Source of the DNA: Amylibacter sp. IMCC11727
Lineage (GTDB): Bacteria; Pseudomonadota; Alphaproteobacteria; Rhodobacterales; Rhodobacteraceae
Assembly: GCF_029854195.1 (NCBI RefSeq)
Contig: NZ_CP122960.1
Location: forward strand, 1,742,001 to 1,806,000
Direction of reading: 5' to 3'
DNA: 64,000 bases
The notes under the pieces were generated by a model. It saw only the letters and a list, made by a program, of their open reading frames with translations. It did no database searches and was not told the DNA's origin. Within the stretch, counting starts at the first letter, position 1, and each line of letters opens with the position of its first letter. Below are positions 50,055-58,742 of the stretch, piece after piece. The position numbers and the translations under genes were made by a program.

Positions 50055-50993
50055 ATGACACGGGCATTTGTATTTCCAGGGCAAGGCGCACAAACAATCG
50101 GAATGGGGCAGGCGCTTGCTGATGCCTATCCCGCCGCAAAGGCGGTTTTTCAAGAAGTTGACGACGCATTGGGCGAAAGCCTGTCAGGATTGATCTGGGA
50201 CGGCGACATTGCCGATCTGACGCTGACACAAAACGCGCAACCTGCATTGATGGCAACATCCATGGCTGCCATGGCCGCGCTCAAAGCCGAAGGGGTGGAG
50301 GTTTCAGCAGCGGATTATGTGGCAGGTCATAGCCTTGGCGAATATTCCGCTCTTTGTGCGGCGGGTTCTATCTCGCTGGCAGACACCGCGCGTTTGCTGC
50401 GCATTCGCGGCGAAGCCATGCAAGCCGCGGTTCCCGTGGGTGTCGGCGCGATGGCCGCACTGCTGGGCCTTGATTTTGAAGGGGCGCAAGCCGTAGCAGA
50501 AGAGGCGGCACAGGGCGAAGTCTGCCAAGCCGCCAACGACAATGATCCGGGGCAAGTGGTTGTGTCTGGTCACAAAGCTGCCGTGGAACGCGCGGTAGAA
50601 ATTGCCAAGGACAAAGGCGCAAAACGGGCGGTTATTTTGCCTGTGTCTGCGCCATTCCACTGTGCCTTGATGCAGCCCGCTGCGGATCGCATGGCTCAAG
50701 CACTGGCAGATGTGAATGTAAGCGCTCCCTCCGTGCCTTTGATCGCAAATGTACGGGCCGAAGCGGTAACAGATGCCGAAGCGATCAAAGGTTTGTTGGT
50801 GGAACAGGTCACAGGGTCTGTGCGCTGGCGTGAAAGCATGGGTTGGGCCGCAGCCCAAGGCGTGACCGAAGTGTATGAAATTGGCGCAGGCAAAGCCCTG
50901 TCAGGTATGATCCGCCGCATTGATCGCGCATTGGCCTGTACCGCCGTTAATGACCCAGACGGTGTGAAAGCCGCAGCAGAAAAGATTGGATAA
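50055..50993 (+). CDS. fabD: Malonyl-CoA:ACP transacylase
   Basis: Charges acyl-carrier protein with malonate for fatty-acid synthesis. The 312-residue protein has the oxyanion loop VFPGQGAQTIGMG at its start, nucleophile Ser93 in GHSLGEYSA and the base His in VSAPFHCALM near residue 200. Length is usual. AGAGGA precedes the ATG. fabG follows after a 5-bp gap, forming an operon. Confidence 0.97.
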   Translation: MTRAFVFPGQGAQTIGMGQALADAYPAAKAVFQEVDDALGESLSGLIWDGDIADLTLTQNAQPALMATSMAAMAALKAEGVEVSAADYVAGHSLGEYSALCAAGSISLADTARLLRIRGEAMQAAVPVGVGAMAALLGLDFEGAQAVAEEAAQGEVCQAANDNDPGQVVVSGHKAAVERAVEIAKDKGAKRAVILPVSAPFHCALMQPAADRMAQALADVNVSAPSVPLIANVRAEAVTDAEAIKGLLVEQVTGSVRWRESMGWAAAQGVTEVYEIGAGKALSGMIRRIDRALACTAVNDPDGVKAAAEKIG

Positions 50994-50998
50994 GACAT

Positions 50999-51736
50999 AT
51001 GTTTGATTTAACAGGAAAATGTGCGCTGGTGACGGGTGCTTCAGGGGGGATCGGTGGCTCTATTGCCAAGGCACTGCACGCGCAAGGCGCGACCGTGGCG
51101 CTGTCTGGCACGCGGGTTGATCCGCTGAATGCGCTGGCGGCTGATCTGGGCGATCGCGCCCACGTGACACCGTGTAATTTGGGCGATGCAGAGGCTGTTT
51201 CTGCATTGGCTGGTCAAGCGTCTGAGGCCATGGGCGGTTTGCATATCCTTGTGAACAACGCAGGCATCACGCGCGACAACATTTTCATGCGTATGAAAGA
51301 CGAAGAATGGCAGGACGTGATTGACGTGAACCTGACATCTACCATGCGCCTGATGAAATCTGTGATGCGCCCAATGATGAAGCAAAAATTTGGCCGCATC
51401 ATCAACATCACATCCATCGTTGGTGTGACAGGGAACGCGGGGCAGGTGAACTATGCCGCGTCAAAAGCTGGGATGATCGGGATGACGAAATCCTACGCCC
51501 AAGAAATCGCTACGCGTGGGATCACGGCGAACTGTGTGGCACCTGGGTTCATTGAAACGGCAATGACGGCTGAACTGCCAGATGCGGTTAAGGATGGCAT
51601 GCTTGGTGCAATCCCCATGGGTCGCATGGGCGCATCAGATGAAATCGCATCCGCGGTGGCGTATTTGTCATCTGATGAAGCCAGCTATATCACGGGGCAA
51701 ACGCTGCACGTGAATGGTGGCATGGCGATGATTTAA
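50999..51736 (+). CDS. fabG: 3-oxoacyl-ACP reductase
   Basis: NADPH-dependent reductase of 245 residues, the second step of each elongation round. Short-chain dehydrogenase features are clear: TGASGGIGGSIA (cofactor), NNAGIT, catalytic Ser in INITSIVGV and YAASKAG (Tyr and Lys), and the C-terminal VNGGMAMI. It is the second gene of a two-gene operon that ends in a strong terminator. The usual third gene, acpP, is not present here. Confidence 0.97.
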   Translation: MFDLTGKCALVTGASGGIGGSIAKALHAQGATVALSGTRVDPLNALAADLGDRAHVTPCNLGDAEAVSALAGQASEAMGGLHILVNNAGITRDNIFMRMKDEEWQDVIDVNLTSTMRLMKSVMRPMMKQKFGRIINITSIVGVTGNAGQVNYAASKAGMIGMTKSYAQEIATRGITANCVAPGFIETAMTAELPDAVKDGMLGAIPMGRMGASDEIASAVAYLSSDEASYITGQTLHVNGGMAMI

Positions 51737-51763
51737 CCGTCATCACAATCGTTATTACGATTT

Positions 51764-51788
51764 GGGGCGCGATTTGCGCCCCTTTTTT
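51764..51788 (+). terminator. Rho-independent terminator after fabG
   Basis: GGGGCGC / GCGCCCC stem with a GATTT loop and six T residues, 27 bp after the fabG stop; the convergent gene ends within the T-run. Confidence 0.92.
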
Positions 51789-52434
51789 ATAAGGGGATGT
51801 TGTAGATGCCGACGGCAATCGCTGCGAAAAAACAGGCAGAGGCGGCAAAAACGAAGCCATGCCAGATTGCCAGCGAAAATTTCAGTTTTTCCCAGTTAAA
51901 GAAAATCACACCCCCCGTGTAGAGCAAACCACCCGCCGCGATCAGCCCAGACGACAGCCAAGGCAATATCGGGGTGAGGGACCACAACAGCGGCAAGCTG
52001 AGCCAACCCATGAACAAATACAGGGCAGGGCCGTATTTGCCGGGGGTATGCCAGAAAAACAGTTTTTGGATTATGCCATAGACCGCCAACACCCAAACCA
52101 AAGTAAGCACCAGAAAGCTGGTCATACTGCCAATAAACAGGACCAATGGCGTGTAAGTGCCCGCAATCTTGAGGTAAATCGCAGCATGATCAATGCGTCG
52201 CAGCATCGGGCGGCGGTTTTCCCACGGCGTAAAGTGGTAGAGCGCCGAGGCGGCAAAGGTCGCAATCAAAGTGGCGCAGTAGATGGCGATGGCCGTGATC
52301 ATCGGGCCAGAGGTATGTCCAAAAGACAGGCCAAACAACAAACCCGCGCTGATAATCGCGGCGGTGCATCCCAAGATATGAACGGACCCATCGGCAATCC
52401 GTTCGGGACGGGAATAGGCGGGATAGTCGGACAT
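51787..52434 (-). CDS. Hemolysin III / adiponectin-receptor-like membrane protein
   Basis: Seven-helix membrane protein of 215 residues in the HlyIII/PAQR family: ERIADGSVHILG at the start, SALYHFTPWENRRPMLRRIDHAAIYLKIAGTYTP in the middle (key: SALYH, RRIDHAAIY, GTYTP, which supply the conserved Ser/His/Asp metal site) and AIWHGFVF near the end. It is also called YqfA. Bacterial members are not true cytolysins in most cases; a lipid hydrolase-like role has been proposed for PAQR proteins. It is convergent with fabG. Confidence 0.9.
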   Translation of the reverse strand: MSDYPAYSRPERIADGSVHILGCTAAIISAGLLFGLSFGHTSGPMITAIAIYCATLIATFAASALYHFTPWENRRPMLRRIDHAAIYLKIAGTYTPLVLFIGSMTSFLVLTLVWVLAVYGIIQKLFFWHTPGKYGPALYLFMGWLSLPLLWSLTPILPWLSSGLIAAGGLLYTGGVIFFNWEKLKFSLAIWHGFVFAASACFFAAIAVGIYNIPL

Positions 52435-52508
52435 GGGATCAGGCTACGCCCAAAAAATGAACAGCGGGTGCATGACCTAAGGTCAATTCGCAACTATTTT
52501 ATCAAATG

Positions 52509-53390
52509 CTAATTTTTAAAGACCACGCAGACGCAATTGAATTTGCGCAAACGATTACACAGTTTTTGCGCCGCACCGCGAGATTTTTCACCCAGACGCG
52601 CAACATAATAAGGTTTGCGACCAGCTACTTGTGGAGATTTCTTAATGTAATCGGGTTTTCGCGATTTTATCACACTGCGACAGGCACGGGCGTTTCGTGT
52701 GTACATGGATTTGGCCTTATCCACGCTCGAACCTGTCGCCATTTGCACGCCCCATGGGGGCAGTTTCGGTTTTGGTCGCAGTGACTTTATTTTTGAAAGT
52801 TGCCTATCTTTCGCTAATGCCAAACAGGCGGGCATAAACGATGTGGTTTTATCAAGTGAGAGGTTCAGGTTCTTTGGCGGGGCATCACGCCAATCAAGGG
52901 CGCTTTGTCCTGTAATTATTTCAACGTAATCCACGGTTTCCTGCGCCAACCCGCCTGTTTTTGCGATGAAATTTGTCGCCCGTGTTTCCCCACCATTGTA
53001 TGCCACAGCGGCGAGGCCCAGATTCCCGAACCGATCCACCAACTCTGCCAGATATTGCGCCGAATGATCGAGCGCGAGGGCAGGGTTGTAAGCCGCGTTC
53101 AGCCCACGCAGTTTGGCGGTTTGGGGCATAAACTGTGCAATCCCCTCGGCGCCAGCTGGGGACAACGCGTTTGGATCAAATCGGCTTTCTTGCCAGATCA
53201 AACGGGTGAAGAAATCGGCGTTCAGCCCGTGGGTGCGCGACACATCACGCAAGGCTTGGCAGGTGTCAAACGCATAAAAATCGGTGCGAATGCACACAGG
53301 ATGGCCCCATTGCCCGGCACTGCACATGCGATCTGGCGGCTCTGCAAATGCAGGCATGCTGAGACACAAAAGGGCAAACAAGGAACGCAT
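52509..53390 (-). CDS. Secreted lytic murein transglycosylase (SLT family)
   Basis: Protein of 293 residues with a signal peptide (MRSLFALLCLSMPAFA). The SLT lysozyme-like domain covers about residues 46-170, with catalytic Glu68 in WQESRFDP, then SPAGAEGIAQFMP and LAAVAYNGGETRA, in the family order. It cleaves peptidoglycan between MurNAc and GlcNAc, making 1,6-anhydro ends. The C-terminal 80 residues are basic and Cys-containing, ending in GEKSRGAAQKLCNRLR; they may form a SPOR-like or substrate-binding extension, but this is not certain. It is divergent from ftsY. Confidence 0.88.
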   Translation of the reverse strand: MRSLFALLCLSMPAFAEPPDRMCSAGQWGHPVCIRTDFYAFDTCQALRDVSRTHGLNADFFTRLIWQESRFDPNALSPAGAEGIAQFMPQTAKLRGLNAAYNPALALDHSAQYLAELVDRFGNLGLAAVAYNGGETRATNFIAKTGGLAQETVDYVEIITGQSALDWRDAPPKNLNLSLDKTTSFMPACLALAKDRQLSKIKSLRPKPKLPPWGVQMATGSSVDKAKSMYTRNARACRSVIKSRKPDYIKKSPQVAGRKPYYVARLGEKSRGAAQKLCNRLRKFNCVCVVFKN

Positions 53391-53499
53391 TTGCACGGTG
53401 TAGCGGTTTTTCAGTGTAAGGTCGCGTGAAAATCGGACTTGGAAACACCGCACCAGAGGGTTAGGTGAAAGAAACGCCTATTTCAGCAGCAGGACGCCC

Positions 53500-55326
53500 A
53501 TGTCTTTCTTCAAAAAACTCAAAGATCGTTTGTTCAAGTCGTCTTCGAAAATCGAAGAGGGGCTGGATGCCATTGTCGAAGACGGAGGCGAAACAGACGT
53601 CGAAGAGGTTGTGGTCGATCAACCCACAGAGGCAGAGGCCCAAGCGCAATCAGACGAAGATGCCGCCGCGATTGCAGCCGAAGAAGAAGCCGTCGCGCAG
53701 GTTGCGTTGGCCGCTAAAGAAGCACGACTGGCCGAAGACGCAGAAGCCGCCGAGCGCGCACGCCTTGATGCAGAACAACAGGCCGCCGACGAAGCACAGG
53801 CCGCGCAGGACGCACTTGATGCGGCACAGGCCGCAGAAGAACAGGCACAGGCCGAAGCCGAAGCGGCCCGCGTTGCCGAAGAAGCGCGTTTGGCTGCTGA
53901 AGCAGAAGCACAACGAGAAGCCGAGGAAGAAGCTGCTGCAGCTGAGCGTGCGCGATTGGAAGCTGAAGAAAAAGCCGCGCAGGCGGAGGCCGATCGTTTG
54001 GCCGCCGCTGCCGCTGCGCAAGAAGCCGCAGATGCAGAGGCCGCTCGCGCCGCAGAGGCTGCCGCAGCCGAGGCCGCTGCAGCAGCCCAAGCCGCCAAAG
54101 ACGCCGCCGCTGAACAAGCCCGCGCCGCAGAACAAGCAGAACGTGATCGCGCCGCAGAAGCAGCTCGATTGGCCGCTGAACGCGAAGCCGCCGAAGCCGT
54201 GCGCCGCGAAGAAGAGGCTCAAGCCGCCGCAGTGCAAAAGGCAGCAGAAGAGGCTCGTCTTGCAGCCGAGGCCCAAGCTGCAGCTGATTTAAAAGCGCAA
54301 CAGGAACGCGATGCGGCAGAAGAAGCCCGCCTAGAGGAAGAAAACCGATTGGCTGCGGTCGCGCGAGAAGAAGCGGAAAAAGCCGCAGAAGCAGCCCGCG
54401 CTGCATTAGAAGAAACGGTAGAAGCCGCGCCTGCAGAGCCAAAATCTGGTCTGTTTGGGCGTTTGTTCGGCCGCAAAGAACAAAAAACCGTTGTGCGCCG
54501 CGCGCTTGATGATGCGATGCTTGAAAGCATCGAGGATTTGCTAATCACCGCGGATATGGGCGTTGATACGGCCCTGCGCGTGTCTGCCAATCTGGCCGAA
54601 GGGCGGATGGGTAAAAAGCTATCTACCGCCGAATTGAAGGGGCTGTTGGCGGACGAAGTGGCTCGCATTATGGAACCTGTGGCCAAACCCATGCCGCTCT
54701 ATCAAAAACGCCCGCAAGTTGTGTTGGTGGTTGGGGTCAACGGGTCGGGTAAAACGACGACCATCGGCAAACTGGCCAGCCAGTTCAAGGCCGCTGGGAA
54801 ATCTGTGGTCATCGCAGCTGGTGACACGTTCCGCGCCGCTGCCGTGGAACAATTGCAGGTCTGGGGCGACCGTGCGGGCGTGCCTGTGCTGACCGCACCC
54901 GAAGGCTCTGATCCCGCATCGCTGGCATTTGACGCCATGACCAAGGCAGAGGCTGAAGGTGCAGATTTGTTGATGATCGACACCGCTGGACGATTGCAGA
55001 ACCGCCAAGATTTGATGGAAGAATTGGCCAAAATCGTACGTGTTATCCGTAAGAAGGACCCCGATGCACCGCACAACACATTGTTGGTTTTGGATGCGAC
55101 AACGGGCCAAAATGCGCTGAGCCAAGTGGAAGTGTTCCAGAAGATTTCCGATGTGTCTGGTTTGGTCATGACCAAACTTGATGGCACTGCAAAGGGTGGT
55201 GTTTTGGTGGCCTTGGCTGATAAATTTGGCCTGCCTATTCATGCCATTGGGCTTGGTGAACAGATCGACGATCTGGCCCCATTTGACCCCGAAGAATTTG
55301 CCAAAGCCCTTACAGGCGCGGAGTAA
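53500..55326 (+). CDS. ftsY: Signal recognition particle receptor FtsY with very long acidic-alanine N-terminus
   Basis: SRP receptor GTPase of 608 residues that docks ribosome-SRP complexes at the membrane. The NG domain starts at about residue 310 (SGLFGRLFGRKEQKTV) and has GVNGSGKTTTIGKLA (G1, about 408-422), DTFRAAA, DTAGR and TKLDGTAKGG. The preceding 300 residues (about 35-310) are almost only Ala, Glu, Arg, Gln, Asp and Lys, predicted as a long coiled coil; E. coli has an acidic A domain of about 200 residues. Both other frames stay open through this region for compositional reasons. Confidence 0.95.
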   Translation: MSFFKKLKDRLFKSSSKIEEGLDAIVEDGGETDVEEVVVDQPTEAEAQAQSDEDAAAIAAEEEAVAQVALAAKEARLAEDAEAAERARLDAEQQAADEAQAAQDALDAAQAAEEQAQAEAEAARVAEEARLAAEAEAQREAEEEAAAAERARLEAEEKAAQAEADRLAAAAAAQEAADAEAARAAEAAAAEAAAAAQAAKDAAAEQARAAEQAERDRAAEAARLAAEREAAEAVRREEEAQAAAVQKAAEEARLAAEAQAAADLKAQQERDAAEEARLEEENRLAAVAREEAEKAAEAARAALEETVEAAPAEPKSGLFGRLFGRKEQKTVVRRALDDAMLESIEDLLITADMGVDTALRVSANLAEGRMGKKLSTAELKGLLADEVARIMEPVAKPMPLYQKRPQVVLVVGVNGSGKTTTIGKLASQFKAAGKSVVIAAGDTFRAAAVEQLQVWGDRAGVPVLTAPEGSDPASLAFDAMTKAEAEGADLLMIDTAGRLQNRQDLMEELAKIVRVIRKKDPDAPHNTLLVLDATTGQNALSQVEVFQKISDVSGLVMTKLDGTAKGGVLVALADKFGLPIHAIGLGEQIDDLAPFDPEEFAKALTGAE

Positions 55327-55334
55327 GTTGGGGC

Positions 55335-56252
55335 GTGACGGCGCTCGTGATAAGCGAATGGGTTCTATCACTTGAGGGAACAGATGCGGGCCGCATGCTT
55401 GCGTTTGGATTGGCGATCATGGCTGCGGTTTTGCACGCGGTCTTTGGGGCCTTGCAAAAAGGCAGCCTTGATCCCTGGATCACGCGCGGGTCCATCGACG
55501 TTAGTTACAGTTTGATGTCCATTCCGATTGTGCTGTTCCTTGTGCCTTGGCCCGAACCGCATTTGTGGCCGTTGTTGATTGGCGCGATGGTGATTCATTT
55601 CCTTTATAAACTCGCGCAGGCCATGGCCTATGAACGAGGAGACTACACTGTTGTTTATCCCATAGTTCGGGGAATGGGCCCCCTGATTACAGTCATTGCG
55701 GTTGGGTTCGTATTTGGTGAAAACTACAATGTCGTACAGTGGTTTGGCGTCATTTGCCTGTCATTTGCAATTTTTGCGCTGGCGGGTGTGAATTTGGCCC
55801 AAAACAAAATGGACCGTGCCACCATGTGGGTGGCTTTGTTTTATGCGGTGCTAACGGGATTTGGCGTTGCGGCTTATACCACTTGGGATGCTTACGGGGT
55901 ACGGGCCACGGTGAACCCGTTTACATTCATCTTTTGGCTGTTCCTGCTAGAAGGCGTTTTATTCCCGCCAATTTCCGTTCTGAAATATCGCGCCATGGCC
56001 GTGAAACCTGCTGTTTCGGCCATGGCGAGCCGTGGCATTATTGGCGGATTGGTGGCCTTTGCCAGCTTTGGCGCCATCATGTTTGCCACGCGATTGGACA
56101 AAGTCGGCGAGGTGGCGGTGCTTCGGGAAACCTCCGTTGTGTTCGCCGCGTTGATCGGTTGGCTGTTTCTGCGCGAAAAAGTGGGTTTTTTGCGCGCAGG
56201 CCTGATGGTTGCCATTGCAGGGGGCGCCATTTTGGTAGAGTTTGGCGGCTGA
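55335..56252 (+). CDS. EamA/DMT-family transporter
   Basis: Ten-helix drug/metabolite-type permease of 305 residues, two EamA repeats (about residues 20-150 and 165-300) with LRETSVVFAALIGWLFLREKVGF near the end, a typical EamA ending. The start is uncertain: GTG at 55335 lies 9 bp after ftsY, while the ATG at 55395 begins the first helix. The substrate is not predictable. It is followed by yciB 19 bp after its stop, so ftsY, this gene and yciB may be co-transcribed. Confidence 0.85.
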   Translation: MTALVISEWVLSLEGTDAGRMLAFGLAIMAAVLHAVFGALQKGSLDPWITRGSIDVSYSLMSIPIVLFLVPWPEPHLWPLLIGAMVIHFLYKLAQAMAYERGDYTVVYPIVRGMGPLITVIAVGFVFGENYNVVQWFGVICLSFAIFALAGVNLAQNKMDRATMWVALFYAVLTGFGVAAYTTWDAYGVRATVNPFTFIFWLFLLEGVLFPPISVLKYRAMAVKPAVSAMASRGIIGGLVAFASFGAIMFATRLDKVGEVAVLRETSVVFAALIGWLFLREKVGFLRAGLMVAIAGGAILVEFGG

Positions 56253-56271
56253 ATATCAAAGGCAGGGTAGC

Positions 56272-56883
56272 ATGAGCGAAAAGAAGGTCAGTCCAGCATT
56301 GAAAATGGGGCTCGAATTGGGGCCAGTGGTGCTGTTTTTCATTGCCTACACGCGGATCAAAGATCGCGAGTTCGAGATTTATGGCAGCACTTATGACGGG
56401 TTTATCGTGGCGACCGCTGCCTTTATTCCTGTGCTGTTGCTGTCCACAGGCATCCTGTGGAAGCTGACGGGAAAGCTCTCGCGTATGCAATTGGTCACTG
56501 CCGTGCTGGTTGTTGTTTTTGGCGGCATGTCCATTTGGTTTAACGATGATCGGTTCTTTAAGATGAAACCGACAATCATTTACGTTTTGTTTGGTGGCAT
56601 TCTGGGGATCGGCCTGTTGCAGGGTAAATCCTATCTGCGCGCAGTAATGGAAGAAGTTATTCCGCTAAAAGCCGAAGGGTGGATGATCCTGACACAGCGG
56701 GCTTGTGCGTTTTTCTTTGCCCTTGCCATCGCGAACGAAGCTGTGTGGCGATTGATGTCAACGGATGCATGGGTCAACTTTAAAACCTTTGGTCTAACGG
56801 CGGCGGTGTTTCTGTTCTTTATGGGGCAGGGGTCGTTGTTTGCGAAATACGCAATCGAAGAAGACACCAGCGAAGAAGCGTAA
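56272..56883 (+). CDS. yciB: Septation protein A / YciB-like membrane protein
   Basis: Inner-membrane protein of 203 residues with about five or six helices. It has the conserved GLELGPVVLFFIAY first segment, FIPVLLLSTGILWKLTGKL, GGMSIWFNDDRFFKMKPTIIY (the family block WF.DD.F.K.KPT), and RACAFFFALAIANEAVWRLMSTDAWVNFKTFG. YciB affects cell-envelope synthesis and division. The ATG at 56272 follows GGCAGGG; an upstream frame overlaps the previous gene. Confidence 0.94.
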   Translation: MSEKKVSPALKMGLELGPVVLFFIAYTRIKDREFEIYGSTYDGFIVATAAFIPVLLLSTGILWKLTGKLSRMQLVTAVLVVVFGGMSIWFNDDRFFKMKPTIIYVLFGGILGIGLLQGKSYLRAVMEEVIPLKAEGWMILTQRACAFFFALAIANEAVWRLMSTDAWVNFKTFGLTAAVFLFFMGQGSLFAKYAIEEDTSEEA

Positions 56884-57018
56884 ATTCGTTCCAACCTAAG
56901 CTCTGAATATAGAGGGTTGTTCCAAGACAGCATCTATATATAGTTTTCGTAAGTGTAAGGGCGGGATGCCCCGCTCTGAGGCTTAACAGCGATTACAGGG
57001 CAGGGACGCTTTACGACT

Positions 57019-57603
57019 ATGACTTCTGAATTTACGCAAGATTTTATCCGAAACCCCGCAGGTCTGAAAGACAATCCAGCATTGGTCTTGAACGCGGATT
57101 TTCGCCCGCTGAGCTATTTCCCGTTGTCCGTGTGGAAATGGCAGGACGCGGTCAAAGCCGCCTATTTGGATCGTGTGACCATTCTGGCCGAATACGAAGA
57201 ATCGGTTCGCTCCCCGTCGGTGGAAATTCGGATGCCTTCGGTGATTGTGTTAAAGGATTATGTGAAACCCGCGCGCACTACGGCATTCACACGGTTTAAC
57301 CTGTTTTTGCGCGATGAATTCACCTGCCAATATTGCGGGGCGCAAGGAGACATGACGTTTGATCATGTGGTGCCGCGGTCTCGTGGGGGGCGAACCACAT
57401 GGCAGAATGTTGTTGCATCTTGTGGGCCGTGTAATTTGCGCAAAGGGGCACGATCCTTGAAACAGGCTGGTATGAGCCTACGGGTGACCCCCGATCAGCC
57501 AAGCGCCAACCAGTTGTTGAACGCAGGGCGCAAATTTCCACCAAACTATCTGCACGACAGTTGGATGGATTTTCTGTATTGGGATGCGGAACTAGAGGCT
57601 TAA
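57019..57603 (+). CDS. HNH endonuclease
   Basis: Protein of 194 residues with an HNH nuclease domain at about residues 108-160: CQYCGAQ, DHVVPRSRGG and CGPCNLRKG provide two zinc-type CxxC pairs and the metal-binding HNH core. The first 100 residues carry ALVLNADFRPLSYFPLSVWKWQDAV, common in a widespread alphaproteobacterial HNH subfamily. Members may be restriction-linked or act in DNA repair; nothing nearby decides this. Its TAA overlaps that of the convergent dsbB-like gene by two bases. Confidence 0.92.
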   Translation: MTSEFTQDFIRNPAGLKDNPALVLNADFRPLSYFPLSVWKWQDAVKAAYLDRVTILAEYEESVRSPSVEIRMPSVIVLKDYVKPARTTAFTRFNLFLRDEFTCQYCGAQGDMTFDHVVPRSRGGRTTWQNVVASCGPCNLRKGARSLKQAGMSLRVTPDQPSANQLLNAGRKFPPNYLHDSWMDFLYWDAELEA

Positions 57604-58055
57604 CGCCGCGCGGCCAACAGCCAAAGCGCCACCAGTCCAAAAGAGATAATGGCGTTCCATCCAGCCATGGAGATTCCAAACAAATCCCAGGGGATTTCAT
57701 CACAGCGTACGATGGGGGCCTCTAGGATCTGTTTTAGCAAATCCTTTACAGGGACGTCAGCAACGGATCCTGATGTGCAGGTTGATGGACCTTCCCACCA
57801 ATCCTGTTCCACACCCGCGTGGTAAAGCCCGATCACCGCCGTGGTCAGGGCCGCCAATGCGCCCAACAGCGCCAAGCCGCGATGATAGACAAGCGCACCA
57901 ATCAAGCCGATTAGTACCGCCACACCGTGGGGCCAGCGTTGCCAGATGCACATTTTACACGGTGGCAATTCACCGATGTATTGAAAGCCAAACGCCCCCG
58001 CGAGCATGAGTGCGGAACCAAGGGCCGCAAGAAGAAGAAACCGTTGACGTGTCAT
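57600..58055 (-). CDS. dsbB: Disulfide bond formation protein B
   Basis: Membrane thiol oxidase of 151 residues that re-oxidises DsbA and passes electrons to quinone. Four helices are visible. The first periplasmic loop has CKMC (PPCKMCIWQRWPHG) and the second has Cys in STCTSG and VRCDE, the two redox pairs expected. Its ATG overlaps the stop codon of the upstream DedA-like gene (ATGA). No dsbA is adjacent. Confidence 0.93.
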   Translation of the reverse strand: MTRQRFLLLAALGSALMLAGAFGFQYIGELPPCKMCIWQRWPHGVAVLIGLIGALVYHRGLALLGALAALTTAVIGLYHAGVEQDWWEGPSTCTSGSVADVPVKDLLKQILEAPIVRCDEIPWDLFGISMAGWNAIISFGLVALWLLAARR

Positions 58056-58630
58056 AAGTATTTCACCGCTGCAAATCCGACGACCAGTAAAACAACCAGC
58101 GCGGTAAACACCAAACCCAGCCGCCGTTCAATGAAATCTCGGATCGGCGCACCAAAGAACCACAACAAAGTCGCCACCACGAAAAAGCGAAAGCCGCGTG
58201 CGATCATTGACCAGAACATGAAGTTCCAAAATGGCAATTCGGTCACGCCAGACGTGATTGTGATAACCTTATACGGAAATGGCGTGATCCCAGCGAACAA
58301 AACAGCCCAATGACCTTGTTCGTTAAAGCGGGTTTTGAATTCCTCAAATGCGTCGAGTTTGTGGTAAAAATCAAGGATCGGGCGGCCCAGCGTGTCAAAC
58401 AATTCTGCCCCGATGTAATAGCCAAACGCGCCACCTGCCACGGATGACACCGTGCAAACAAACGCGATCAGGAAGGCCCGTGTTGGGGCTGCGATGATCA
58501 TCGGGATCATCAAGATATCTGGGGGGATTGGAAAGAAAGAGCTTTCCACAAAGGAAATCATCGCCAAAGCCGCCAAGGCCCATTTGGTCATGGCAAGCGA
58601 AACGGTCCAATCATAAAGTCTGCGTAGCAC
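58052..58630 (-). CDS. YqaA/DedA-type membrane protein
   Basis: Membrane protein of 192 residues in the SNARE-associated (DedA-like) YqaA group, with helices and re-entrant loops: FVESSFFPIPPDILMIPMI, GGAFGYYIGAELFD, FAGITPFPYKVITITSGV and ARGFRFF. GTG at 58630 is used as start with AGAGG upstream. DedA relatives act in membrane lipid flipping and envelope integrity. Co-translated with dsbB. Confidence 0.9.
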   Translation of the reverse strand: MLRRLYDWTVSLAMTKWALAALAMISFVESSFFPIPPDILMIPMIIAAPTRAFLIAFVCTVSSVAGGAFGYYIGAELFDTLGRPILDFYHKLDAFEEFKTRFNEQGHWAVLFAGITPFPYKVITITSGVTELPFWNFMFWSMIARGFRFFVVATLLWFFGAPIRDFIERRLGLVFTALVVLLVVGFAAVKYL

Positions 58631-58742
58631 TGCGGATGCCTCTTTTTCTTCCCGTCTTGCCCCGTGATCGGTGTTGCGTCAAGCCTTGCGAATGGTCGCA
58701 GGGCTGCTTAGCTTAAACGCGGACACAGTTTGGGGGACCATC

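Noticed and set aside
53465..54442. Alternative open frames over the FtsY N-terminus on both strands
   Set aside because: They mirror the Ala/Glu-rich codon pattern of ftsY and encode Lys/Pro/Gln- or Leu/Arg-rich nonsense.
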